DNA of 64,000 bases, from assembly GCF_000379105.1 (NCBI RefSeq), contig NZ_KB900609.1, positions 1,823,985-1,887,984 on the forward strand, read 5' to 3'. The translations under genes and the position numbers were made by a program. Within the stretch, counting starts at the first letter, position 1, and the number at the start of each line of letters is the position of its first letter. This stretch comes from Methylobacterium sp. WSM2598. GTDB lineage: Bacteria; Pseudomonadota; Alphaproteobacteria; Rhizobiales; Beijerinckiaceae. The notes beneath the pieces are model-generated. The model was not told where the DNA came from. It did not search any database and worked only from the letters and a program-made list of their open reading frames with translations. This document shows positions 1-11,925 of the stretch, piece after piece.

Positions 1-4239
<4,239 letters not shown>

Positions 4240-4367
4240 CACCGGATTGTCACCCGCTCCCCCACCGGTCGGCCCGCCCCACAAGCGAGTGGAGATTGTC
4301 TCTGTGCTGAGCTGCAACTTGCCGAACGGTTCCCCACGATTTCAGCATAGAACATCCGGAGGGCGCG

Positions 4368-4503
4368 GCGCAAAGCCGGCGCGCCCGCGCGCCGCGCGGC
4401 CTTCGTTGGGGCAGGGCGCGCGGCCGGCCTCAGCGGCGCAAAGCCGGCGCGCCCGCGCGCCGCGCGGCCTTCGTTGGGGCAGGGCGCGCGGCCGGCCTCA
4501 GCG
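4368..4503. repeat. Tandem duplication of a ~68 bp GC-rich unit
   Basis: Two near-identical head-to-tail copies of a unit of about 68 bp (beginning GGCGCAAAGCC and ending GGCCGGCCTCAGC). The second copy runs into the last codons and stop of the small minus-strand gene ending at 4498, and the first copy repeats that stop-codon region. It therefore looks like a duplication of the gene's 3' end and trailer. Confidence 0.75.
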
Positions 4504-4755
4504 GCGGCCGAGCAGCTCGCCCATCCGGGCGGCCCGTCCCTGCTCGATGTGCCAGCGCGCATCCGCAACCTGAAGGCGCAATCTGTGGCGACGCCAGCGA
4601 TGGTAGAGGGACAGGACCGGGATGTTCCTCGCGACGCCGCGCTCGTGCCGATCGAGGCGCCGCAGCAGGCCGGGCAGGCAGGCGCTCGCGGCCTCGCCGG
4701 TGGCGATGTCGCCGGCCCGGACCTGGCGCAGCAGCTCGGCGCGATAATCCTCCAC
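4498..4755 (-). CDS. Small basic hypothetical protein (85 aa)
   Basis: An 85-residue, Arg-rich, probably helical protein beginning MEDYRAELLRQVRAGDIATGE. I recognise no family, and there is no signal peptide, membrane segment or Cys motif. The frame is favoured over overlapping ones because its amino-acid composition is balanced and it has a normal ATG. It sits alone between the divergent kinase and glycosyltransferase genes, and its stop codon lies inside the 68 bp duplication. It may be lineage-specific; a spurious frame in GC-rich DNA is possible. Confidence 0.5.
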   Translation of the reverse strand: MEDYRAELLRQVRAGDIATGEAASACLPGLLRRLDRHERGVARNIPVLSLYHRWRRHRLRLQVADARWHIEQGRAARMGELLGRR

Positions 4756-4822
4756 CGGGTGGCCCCTCTCGGGTGTGGCGGGTCCTCCGCGGCCCCGACA
4801 TCTGCCGCGTCCCGCCGCCGCG

Positions 4823-4864
4823 TCAAGGGCCAGGGGTCAAGGGCCAGGGGTCAAGGGCCAGGGG
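4823..4864. repeat. Three tandem copies of TCAAGGGCCAGGGG
   Basis: Three exact 14 bp head-to-tail copies at 4823-4836, 4837-4850 and 4851-4864, in non-coding DNA upstream of the glycosyltransferase. Consistent with replication slippage. Confidence 0.9.
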
Positions 4865-4878
4865 CCCTCGCGAAAAGT

Positions 4879-4903
4879 GCCCTGCCGGCGGGGCCGGCAG
4901 GGC
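4879..4903. terminator. Strong hairpin, possible terminator or attenuator
   Basis: GCCCTGCCGG (4879-4888), a 5-nt loop, then CCGGCAGGGC (4894-4903): a perfect 10 bp GC-rich stem followed by AGTCGCTTT. The U-tract is weak. It does not directly follow any coding region, so a leader attenuator or the end of an unseen small RNA are alternatives to a conventional terminator. Confidence 0.4.
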
Positions 4904-5338
4904 AGTCGCTTTGGGGGCCTCGGACGCGTCCCTCCCGCCCGCAGATGCGCTCCCGCATTGACGGACGGACAGGCCGGGTGGCCGACGGGCCGCGGACCGA
5001 CCTTGTCAGTATGGCCGATTCACGCTGCCGGCGCCTTCACAAATGGCAAGTTCAGACCCAATCCTCGGACCTGCGCACCCGATCGGCCGGCGCCCACATT
5101 GTCACGAACGACAGTACGGGCCGCGTGCGGGACTTGCCCGGCGCTGGCGCGGTGGGGCGGCGCACGGGGCCCGCACTGCGTCAGCGCGGGCGTCGGGCGG
5201 TCGGGCCGGTGCCGACCGGGACGGGCGTTCCGCGGCGCGGCGGGACCGGATCGGGCCCGCGGATCGGCCCGGGCGAGGACCGCCGACCAAGTTCCGCCAC
5301 ACTCGCACCGCTCAAGCGGGCGCCCGGAGCCGAGACGA

Positions 5339-6211
5339 TTGACCAGAGCCGACGACGAACCCATCCCGCTGACGGTCCTGATGCGGGCCTTCAACGAGGC
5401 CGACCGCATCGAGGCGGCGATCCGCTCCGCCCTGCCGCTGCGGGCCGAGATCCTCGTGATCGACTCGGGCTCGACCGACGCGACCGCGACGATCGCCCGC
5501 TCCCTCGGGGCGCGGGTCGTCACCAACCCCTGGGCGGGTTTCGGGCCGCAGCGGCGGTTCGGGGAGGGGGAGTGCCGCCACGACCACGTCTTCAGCATGG
5601 ATGCGGACGAGGTGCTGACGCCCGCCCTGGTGCGCGAGATCCGGGCGCTGTTCCGGCCCGGCCCTCCGCCCGCGCTCGCCAAGGTGCGCAAGGCCATGGC
5701 CCTGCCGCACCGCGACCGGCCGCCTCCCTTCGCGTTCTGCACCGAGCAGATCTACCTCTACGACCGCCGCGTCGCGCGCACCATCGACAACCCCAACTGG
5801 GATCACCTGGAGATCCGCACCGACGAGGCGCCGCGGCGACTTCGTGCGGTGGCATGGCACTTCACCTACCGCGACTGGAACCACGCCGTCGCCAAGGCGA
5901 ATTACGTGGCGGAGCTGGCCGCGCGCACCTCGGCGCCGCGCTCGCGCCTCTCCCTGACCCTCCGCCTCCTCGTCGAGTTTCCCTCGACCTTCCTGCGCTT
6001 CTACATCCTGCGCCGGCTCTTCCTCGCCGGGGCCGACGGCTTCGCGATGGCGACGATCCTCGCCTTCGGGCGCTTCCTGCGCATCGCCAAGATGCGTGAG
6101 GCCAAAATGCGCGAGGCCAAGATGCGCGAGGCCAAGATGCGCGAGCGCGCCCCGTCGCGGGCGGCCGATCCGGCCGGAGGCGCGACTGACGCGCAGGGCG
6201 CGGCGCGATGA
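5339..6211 (+). CDS. Family 2 glycosyltransferase, LPS-core type
   Basis: A GT2 (GT-A fold) transferase, probably adding a sugar to the lipopolysaccharide core on the inner face of the inner membrane. The N-terminus has the nucleotide-sugar region (TVLMRAFNEADRIEAAI, then VIDSGSTDAT) and an acidic metal-binding motif in FSMDADEVL. Length (290 aa) and the pattern beyond it resemble the WaaE/KdtX-like group. TTG at 5339 is chosen because GGAG lies 9 nt upstream and upstream sequence is low-complexity; longer reading is possible. The C-terminus carries four KMREA-type units encoded by a 15 bp repeat. The stop overlaps the next gene's ATG (ATGA), implying translational coupling with the exporter. 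Confidence 0.85.
   Translation: MTRADDEPIPLTVLMRAFNEADRIEAAIRSALPLRAEILVIDSGSTDATATIARSLGARVVTNPWAGFGPQRRFGEGECRHDHVFSMDADEVLTPALVREIRALFRPGPPPALAKVRKAMALPHRDRPPPFAFCTEQIYLYDRRVARTIDNPNWDHLEIRTDEAPRRLRAVAWHFTYRDWNHAVAKANYVAELAARTSAPRSRLSLTLRLLVEFPSTFLRFYILRRLFLAGADGFAMATILAFGRFLRIAKMREAKMREAKMREAKMRERAPSRAADPAGGATDAQGAAR
6086..6146 (+). repeat. 15 bp tandem repeat encoding KMREA x4
   Basis: Four in-frame copies of GCCAAGATGCGCGAG with two silent substitutions, at the C-terminal end of the glycosyltransferase gene. The copies add a charged, probably helical tail outside the conserved domain. Confidence 0.9.
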
Positions 6212-7926
6212 CCCGGCGCGCGATGGTCCTGCGGGTCTGGCACGGCTGGCTCTCGCGCCAGAAGGGGCCGCTCGCCTGGCTCGCCCTCGCCATCGCGGTG
6301 GTCGGCGCCTCGACCGGCATCTACCCGGTGGTCGTGCGCTTCGCCTTCGAGGCCTACGGGGCGAACGACCGCACCTCGCTCTCCTACGTGCCGGCGGCGA
6401 TCCTGCTCGCCACCGCCTTCCGGGGCACCGCGCTTCTGGCGCAGCTCGTCCTGACGAACCGCATCGTCACGCGGGTCGAGGCCGACATGCTCTCGGACCT
6501 GTTCGCCCGGCTGGTCCGCGCCGATGTCGGGCGCACCGCGCGGGAGAGCCCCGCGGCCCTCGCCCAGCGCTTCACCGCCGATTTCGCGCCCGTCACCGAG
6601 GCGCTGACGCGGCTCTCGACGGTGCTCCTGCGCGACCTCGCCATGCTGATCGCGCTCGGGGCCGCGCTCCTGTGGATGGACCCGCTCCTGACCCTGGTGT
6701 CGGTGGTGATGGTCCCGCTCGTCGCCCGGCCGGTGAGCCAGATCGGCCAGAAGCTGCGCCGCTACGCCCGCGCCATCCACGAGACCGTGGGGACGACGGC
6801 GGGGCTGATCGGCGAGAGCCTGCTCGGCTCGCGGGTCGCCAAGGTCTACGGGCTGGAGGATCTCCTCTCGGCCCGGGCCCGCGAGGGATTCGAGCAGGTG
6901 CGGCGCCTGAAGATGAAGGCCGCCAACGCCCGCGGGCGCCTCGATCCGCTGCTCGAGATCGGCGGCGGGCTCGGCGTCGCCGCCGTGATGGTGCTGATCG
7001 GCGACCGCGTGATGTCGGGGGAGCGCTCGATCGGCGACTTCACCGGCTTCGTCACCGCACTGCTCCTCGCCTCGCAGCCCGCCCGGACCCTCGGCGGCCT
7101 CAACGCCACGCTGCAGCAGGCGGCGGGCGCCCTGCAGCGCTACTTCGAGGCCTTCGACGAGGAGCCGGCGATCCGGGACGATCCCGGGGCGCCCGCGCTC
7201 CGCGTCGGCCCGGGGGAGATCCGCTTCGAGGGGGTCGTCTTCGCCCACCGGGAGGGCGCGCCGGTCCTGCGCGGGATCGACCTCGTGTGCCGGCCCGGCA
7301 CGGTGACGGCCATCGTCGGGCGCTCGGGCGCCGGCAAGTCGACGCTCCTCGACCTGATCCCGCGGCTGCAGGACGTCACCGCCGGCCGCGTGCTCATCGA
7401 CGGCCAGGACCTGCGCGCCGTGACGCTGCGCTCCCTGCGCGACGCGATCGCCATGGTGACGCAGGACGTGATGCTGTTCGACGACACGATTGAGGCGAAC
7501 ATCGCCTTCGGCCGCCCGGGCGCGACGGCCGAGGAGGTGCGGGAGGCGGCCCGCGCGGCGGCGGCGGATTTCGTCGAGGCGCTGCCGGAGGGGCTCGCCT
7601 TCCGGGTCGGGCCGGGCGGCGCGCGGCTCTCGGGCGGGGAGCGCCAGCGCGTCACGCTGGCGCGGGCCTTCCTGAAGGACGCGCCGATCCTCCTCCTCGA
7701 CGAGGCGACGAGCGCCCTCGATCCCGCCTCCGAGGCCCGGGTGCAGGAGGCGGTGCGCCGCCTGATGGCGGGCCGCACCACGATCATCGTCGCCCACCGC
7801 CCGTCGACCTACATGGCGGCCGACCAGGTCGCCGTGATGGAGGCGGGCCGCATCGTCCGCTTCGGGCCGCCCGCCGCCGTGATGGGCGAGGATCAGGCGG
7901 CGCTCCCGGCCGCGGCGGCCGGCTGA
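6208..7926 (+). CDS. MsbA-like ABC exporter (fused membrane and ATPase domains)
   Basis: A 572-aa half-transporter that would act as a homodimer in the inner membrane, flipping lipid A or a related glycolipid. Residues about 20-310 are an ABC exporter membrane domain with several hydrophobic segments. The ATPase domain has Walker A GRSGAGKST, signature LSGGERQR, Walker B ILLLDEAT and the H-loop IIVAHR. The ATG overlaps the glycosyltransferase stop by four bases, so the pair likely forms one operon for LPS synthesis and export. Peptide or drug export by the same family is an alternative. Confidence 0.88.
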   Translation: MTRRAMVLRVWHGWLSRQKGPLAWLALAIAVVGASTGIYPVVVRFAFEAYGANDRTSLSYVPAAILLATAFRGTALLAQLVLTNRIVTRVEADMLSDLFARLVRADVGRTARESPAALAQRFTADFAPVTEALTRLSTVLLRDLAMLIALGAALLWMDPLLTLVSVVMVPLVARPVSQIGQKLRRYARAIHETVGTTAGLIGESLLGSRVAKVYGLEDLLSARAREGFEQVRRLKMKAANARGRLDPLLEIGGGLGVAAVMVLIGDRVMSGERSIGDFTGFVTALLLASQPARTLGGLNATLQQAAGALQRYFEAFDEEPAIRDDPGAPALRVGPGEIRFEGVVFAHREGAPVLRGIDLVCRPGTVTAIVGRSGAGKSTLLDLIPRLQDVTAGRVLIDGQDLRAVTLRSLRDAIAMVTQDVMLFDDTIEANIAFGRPGATAEEVREAARAAAADFVEALPEGLAFRVGPGGARLSGGERQRVTLARAFLKDAPILLLDEATSALDPASEARVQEAVRRLMAGRTTIIVAHRPSTYMAADQVAVMEAGRIVRFGPPAAVMGEDQAALPAAAAG

Positions 7927-8047
7927 CGGCCCCGGGCCCTCGTCGAAGGTCCCCGGGCCGGCCCCGGCACCTGCCTCGCGCAAGCTCCGGGCGGCAAGAG
8001 AGCGGCGTCGGAGGCCCGTCCCGGGCTCCCGGACCCGGACACGCCCG

Positions 8048-8539
8048 ATGGCCGATTCGCCCGATTCCACGACCGCGCCGAAGAAGGGCAAGGGCTGGCT
8101 CCTCGCCCTCGCCGTGCTGACGCTCGGCGCGGGCGGAACCGGCGGAGGCCTCGGCTACTACCTGCTCACCACCGTCGAAAAGGCGGTCGACAAGAAGAAG
8201 ACCGAGGAGCAGGCCCGGGCCGAGAAGGTCCTGACCTACACGGGCGACCTCAGCACCCGCAGCGTCGGTCCCCTGGTCACCAACCTCGTCGATTCCGGCG
8301 AGATGTGGGTGCGCCTGGAGGGCTCGATCATCTACAGGACCGGCGCGGTGGCCAATCCCGACGTGGCCGTGGCGGAGATCCGCCAGGACATCCTGGCCTA
8401 TCTGCGGACCGTGTCGCTGGCGCAGATCCAGGGGGCGAGCGGCCTCATGCACCTGCGCGAGGACCTCAACGAACGCGTGATGCTGCGGACCAAGGGGGCC
8501 GTGCACGAGCTCGTGGTCGAGACCCTGATCATCCAGTGA
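8048..8539 (+). CDS. fliL: FliL, flagellar basal-body-associated protein
   Basis: Single-pass inner-membrane protein of the flagellar stator region, 163 aa. A short Lys-rich cytoplasmic start is followed by one membrane segment (GWLLALAVLTLGAGGTGGGL) and a periplasmic FliL domain including RQDILAYLRT and the C-terminal LNERVMLRTKGAVHELVVE. The stop codon shares one base with the ATG of fliP, as expected for a coupled pair. Only these two flagellar genes are present; flagellar loci are often dispersed in this group. Confidence 0.9.
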   Translation: MADSPDSTTAPKKGKGWLLALAVLTLGAGGTGGGLGYYLLTTVEKAVDKKKTEEQARAEKVLTYTGDLSTRSVGPLVTNLVDSGEMWVRLEGSIIYRTGAVANPDVAVAEIRQDILAYLRTVSLAQIQGASGLMHLREDLNERVMLRTKGAVHELVVETLIIQ

Positions 8540-9327
8540 TGCGGCGGATCCTCCCGATGACGCGTGCCCTCCCGGCCCTCGCCTGTCTCGCCCTCGCGGG
8601 GATCCTGGCGCTCCTCGCCGCGGGACCCGCCGCCGCCCAGGCCGCCTCCGGCCTCCCGTCCCTGGACGCGCTGCTGCCGCCCGGGAACGGCGCGGCGAGC
8701 GGGCGCATCATCCAGATGGTCGCGCTCCTCACGGTCCTGTCCGTGGCGCCGGGCCTGCTCGTGATGGTGACGAGCTTCACGCGCTTCGTGGTCGCCCTGT
8801 CCTTCCTGCGCTCCGGGCTCGGGCTTCAGAGCACGCCCGCCAACCTGTTCATGGTCAGCCTGTCGCTGTTCATGACCTTCTACGTGATGGCGCCGACCTT
8901 CGACCGGGCGTGGCAGGAGGGCGTGCGGCCCCTCACCGAGAACCGCATCAGCGAGGAGGACGCCTTCGGCAAGGTCGTCGACCCGTTCCGCGAGTTCATG
9001 CAGTCCCACGTGCGCGAGAAGGACCTCCAGACCTTCGCGGACCTCGCCAGCCGCAACTTCCCCAAGGCCGAGGCCGGCGAGAAGGTCGACCTGCGCATCC
9101 TGATCCCGGCCTTCATGATCTCGGAGCTGCGCCGCGGCTTCGAGATCGGCTTCCTGATCGCGCTGCCCTTCCTCGTCATCGACATGATCGTGGCCACGGT
9201 GGTGATGTCGATGGGCATGATGATGCTGCCGCCCACCGTGATCTCGCTGCCCTTCAAGGTGCTGTTCTTCGTCCTGATCGACGGCTGGAACCTGCTGGTG
9301 AGCGGGCTGGTGCGCTCCTACTTCTGA
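8539..9327 (+). CDS. fliP: FliP, flagellar type III export channel protein
   Basis: Polytopic export-gate protein of the flagellar secretion apparatus, 262 aa. An N-terminal signal-like segment ending near AAAQA is followed by the FliP core: SVAPGLLVMVTSFTRFVVA, QSTPANLFMVSLSLFMTF, the RISEEDAF loop, IPAFMISELRRGFEIGF, and the C-terminal MGMMMLPPTVISLPFKV. The ATG at 8539 overlaps the fliL stop. Length and all conserved blocks match the family. Confidence 0.95.
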   Translation: MRRILPMTRALPALACLALAGILALLAAGPAAAQAASGLPSLDALLPPGNGAASGRIIQMVALLTVLSVAPGLLVMVTSFTRFVVALSFLRSGLGLQSTPANLFMVSLSLFMTFYVMAPTFDRAWQEGVRPLTENRISEEDAFGKVVDPFREFMQSHVREKDLQTFADLASRNFPKAEAGEKVDLRILIPAFMISELRRGFEIGFLIALPFLVIDMIVATVVMSMGMMMLPPTVISLPFKVLFFVLIDGWNLLVSGLVRSYF

Positions 9328-9329
9328 TG

Positions 9330-9411
9330 CGACATCCGCCGGATGGGGTCGCCATGCGGATGTCGGCTTCGCTCAAGCCCGCGTCGGGCCGGGCCGACAC
9401 TCCCGCTCTTA
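9330..9411 (-). repeat. Modular 3'-end element, copy 1
   Basis: Read on the minus strand, this follows the stop of the cyclase gene: a GTCGGCCCGGCCCGAC palindrome, then the linker CTTGAGCGAAGCC, then a hairpin GACATCCG...CGGATGTC. The same linker and second hairpin recur at 11781, 57351 and 60321. Here it also lies directly after fliP, so it could act as a bidirectional terminator between convergent genes. Confidence 0.75.
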
Positions 9412-10437
9412 CACGGTGGCGATCGGCGTGGTCGGCGAGCCGACGGCCCCGGGCAGCCGCAGGGGCGGCGCGGTGAGCAGGAAGCGCGAGCGCCCGTTGG
9501 CCCGCAGCCAGGTCGCCAGCGGGGTGAGGTGCCACAGCTCGCCGAGATTGACGCCGAGCCGGAACAGGCAGTGCTCGTGGAGGGGCAGCGTGGCGCAGCA
9601 GCCCCGCATCGGGCCGGCCGGATAGATCTCGACCGCGTAATTGTCGGCGATCAGCGCGCAGAGGCCCGACTCGGTGATCCAGGCAAGGAGGTCGGGATCG
9701 CGCCCGTCGAGCCCGGCCCCGAGCCGGTGCACCTCCGCCGGATCGGGCGCCCGGTTCATCCCCAGCAGCCGCTCGGCGAAGCCCGTGTGCAGGCAGACCA
9801 TGTCGCCGGGCTCGACCGCGACGCGGTCCGCCTCCAGGATCCACCGCAGGGTGGCGTAGCCCACCGCCTGGCGGGCGTCGCCCAGATGGGCGCGCAGGTC
9901 GATCATCACGCCGCGGCCCTGCATGCCCCGCTCGGCGAGCCGCTCGATGCCGAGCGCCCGGGCGCGCGAGGGGGCCCCCGCCTCCTCGGCCCGGCTCGGC
10001 CCGGCGATGTCCCGGTCCGCCCGGAAGCCGTTGTAGTAGACGGGCTCCGGCACGCCGTCGCCGTCCGCGTCGAAGAGCGAGCCGACGTGGCAGAGGCCGT
10101 CCCACTGCGTCGAGTATTGCAGGTGCAGCACCGCGAGGTCGTCGCTGATCACGTCGGTGGCGTCGGGCACCTCCTCGCAGACCGGGAAGTTGAAGTTCGG
10201 GCGGCCGCTCGCCCGCACGGTCGGGGTGATCTTCGGCGGGTGGCGGCGCGGGTTCAGCACGTTGCCGCCCGGGTAGTCGAGGGGCAGGCTCAGGCAGAAG
10301 GTCAGGCCCTCGCGCACCTCGGCCACCCCCTGGCGCACCTTCTCGGGCGTCAGCAGGTTGAGGCGGCCGAGTTCGTCGTCGGGCCCGAACTCGCCCCAGG
10401 TCGAGCCCTCCGGGCGGCGGCGCCAGCGCGGGGTCAC
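9409..10437 (-). CDS. Cyclase-family / kynurenine-formamidase-like metal hydrolase
   Basis: A 342-aa member of the cyclase (PF04199) family, which includes metal-dependent formamidases and amidases. The metal-site region is recognisable in LHLQYSTQWDGLCHVG, and the family's second block appears in the region with GRGVMIDLRAH. GTG at 10437 is chosen because it overlaps the stop of the preceding substrate-binding-protein gene (GTGA), indicating coupling. The substrate is not evident; an amide or formamide delivered by the neighbouring uptake protein is plausible. It ends at a modular 3'-end element. Confidence 0.8.
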   Translation of the reverse strand: MTPRWRRRPEGSTWGEFGPDDELGRLNLLTPEKVRQGVAEVREGLTFCLSLPLDYPGGNVLNPRRHPPKITPTVRASGRPNFNFPVCEEVPDATDVISDDLAVLHLQYSTQWDGLCHVGSLFDADGDGVPEPVYYNGFRADRDIAGPSRAEEAGAPSRARALGIERLAERGMQGRGVMIDLRAHLGDARQAVGYATLRWILEADRVAVEPGDMVCLHTGFAERLLGMNRAPDPAEVHRLGAGLDGRDPDLLAWITESGLCALIADNYAVEIYPAGPMRGCCATLPLHEHCLFRLGVNLGELWHLTPLATWLRANGRSRFLLTAPPLRLPGAVGSPTTPIATV

Positions 10438-11654
10438 TTCTTCACCAGCGGGCAGCGGGAGGCCGAGAGCGGCTGGAAGGCCTGATCGCCCGGGATGGTC
10501 GCCACGCGCCGGTAGAGGTCCCACTCGCCGGTCGATTCCCCGGGCCGCTTCACCTCGAACAGGTACATGTCGTGCACCATGCGCCCGTCCTCGCGGATGC
10601 GCCCGCCATGGGCGTAGAAATCGTCCACCGGCGTCTCGCGCATCGCCCGCATCACCGCGTCGGTCTCGTCGGTGCCGGCCTTGGCGACGGCCTTCAGGTA
10701 GTGCGTCACCGTCGAGTAGACCCCCGCCTGGGACATGTTCGGCATCCGGCCGGTCCGGGCGAAGTAGCGCTTCGAGAAGGCGCGCGTGCCCTCGTCGAGG
10801 TCCCAGTAGAAGCCCTCGGTCAGCAGCATGCCCTGGGTCGGGGCGAGGCCGAGGCTGTGCACGTCGTTGATGTAGACGAGGAGCCCGGCGAGCTTCTGGC
10901 CGCCCTGGGTCAGGCCGAACTCGGCGGCCTGCTTGATGGCGTTGGTGGTGTCGCGGCCCGCATTGGCGAGCCCGACCACCTTGGCGCCGGAGGCCTGCGC
11001 CTGGAGCAGGAACGAGGAGAAATCCGGGGTGTTGAGGGGGGCCCGCACGCTCCCCGCCACGGTGCCGCCCTGGGCCCGGACGACCGCCCCCGCGTCCCGC
11101 TCCAGGTCGTGCCCGAAGGCGTAGTCGGCCGTGATGAAGAACCAGGAATCGCCCCCCGCCTTCACGGTGGCCTGGGCCGTCACGTTGGCGAGCGCGTAGG
11201 TGTCGTAGGCCCAGTGGATCGAGACGGGCGAGCAGGCCTCGTTGGTGAGCCGCACGGCCCCCGGCCCGCTGAAGGCGATGATCCTGTGCTTGGCCTTGGC
11301 GATGTCCGCCGCCGCGAGCGCCGTCGCGGAGGCGGCGACGTCGAGGATCGCGTCGACCTTCTCGGTGTCGAACCACGCCCGGGCGGTCGCGGCGGCGATG
11401 TCGGCCTTGTTCTGGTGGTCGGCCACCAGGACCTCGATCGGCGCGCCCAGCACCTTGCCGCCGAAATCCTCCACCGCCATGCGCGCCGCCGCGGCGCTGC
11501 CCGGCCCGGTGACGTCCGCGTAGACGCTCGACATGTCGAGCAGGAACCCGATCCGGACGACCCCGTCCGAGATGCCCGGCGGGGCGGCCTGCTGGGCGCA
11601 GGCCGCGCCGTGCCACGCGGCCACGCACGCGGCGGCTAGGAGCGTTTTCCTCAC
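10434..11654 (-). CDS. Branched-chain-amino-acid-type ABC substrate-binding protein
   Basis: Periplasmic solute-binding protein of the LivK/Peripla_BP_6 family, 406 aa. A clear signal peptide (MRKTLLAAACVAAWHGAACA, then QQ) is followed by the family's start (GVVRIGFLLDMSSVYADVTG) and the two-lobed core. No permease or ATPase genes lie nearby, so it is an orphan receptor or uses a transporter encoded elsewhere. It is coupled to the cyclase-family gene, suggesting its ligand is that enzyme's substrate or product. Confidence 0.9.
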   Translation of the reverse strand: MRKTLLAAACVAAWHGAACAQQAAPPGISDGVVRIGFLLDMSSVYADVTGPGSAAAARMAVEDFGGKVLGAPIEVLVADHQNKADIAAATARAWFDTEKVDAILDVAASATALAAADIAKAKHRIIAFSGPGAVRLTNEACSPVSIHWAYDTYALANVTAQATVKAGGDSWFFITADYAFGHDLERDAGAVVRAQGGTVAGSVRAPLNTPDFSSFLLQAQASGAKVVGLANAGRDTTNAIKQAAEFGLTQGGQKLAGLLVYINDVHSLGLAPTQGMLLTEGFYWDLDEGTRAFSKRYFARTGRMPNMSQAGVYSTVTHYLKAVAKAGTDETDAVMRAMRETPVDDFYAHGGRIREDGRMVHDMYLFEVKRPGESTGEWDLYRRVATIPGDQAFQPLSASRCPLVKK

Positions 11655-11780
11655 GCGGGTGATCCCTGTCCGGGCCTTCTGGCGAGCCCGGGCGCATGCT
11701 TCGGCCCCGCGCGCGACTTGTCAATGTTGCGGAACGGTGTTTCGCACGGGAAGGCGCGCCGGGCGCGTCCTCGCCCGGTT
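11655..11780. other. Leader of the substrate-binding-protein gene
   Basis: A short stretch without a supported gene, upstream of the minus-strand substrate-binding protein. It should hold that gene's promoter, but I see no clear box. Confidence 0.4.
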
Positions 11781-11925
11781 CATACGACATCCGACGGATT
11801 GCTTCGCCATGCGGATGTCGGCTTCGCTCAGGCGCCGCGCTCAGGCGCCGCGCTCAGGCGCCGCGCTCAGGCGCCGCGCGGGCTCGTGATCCGGGAGCCG
11901 CTTCGATCAGGCCGATCCCGGATCA
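11781..11925 (-). repeat. Modular 3'-end element, copy 2, with four 13 bp units
   Basis: On the minus strand the element starts at the stop codon of the GT51-like gene: TGATCCGGGATCGGCCTGAT pairs with a downstream TCCCGGATCA. Then come four exact copies of GCTCAGGCGCCGC (11826-11877, plus-strand sense), the GAGCGAAGCC linker, and a GACATCCG...CGGATGTC hairpin. Copy 4 at 60321 has the same order, with the stop codon likewise the first bases of the first hairpin. Confidence 0.85.

Larger units (their letters stand above)
4756..5338. other. Intergenic region with repeats and a hairpin
   Basis: No supported gene. It contains three 14 bp repeats (4823-4864) and a perfect 10 bp-stem hairpin (4879-4903). 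It separates the minus-strand small gene from the plus-strand glycosyltransferase and should hold the promoter of the latter. Confidence 0.6.

Noticed and set aside
4823..4864. CRISPR-like array
   Set aside because: Units are directly adjacent without spacers; no cas genes are in the window.
9343..11639. Plus-strand open frames opposite the cyclase and binding-protein genes
   Set aside because: Composition is low-complexity and no domain is seen; the minus strand has a signal peptide and conserved family blocks.
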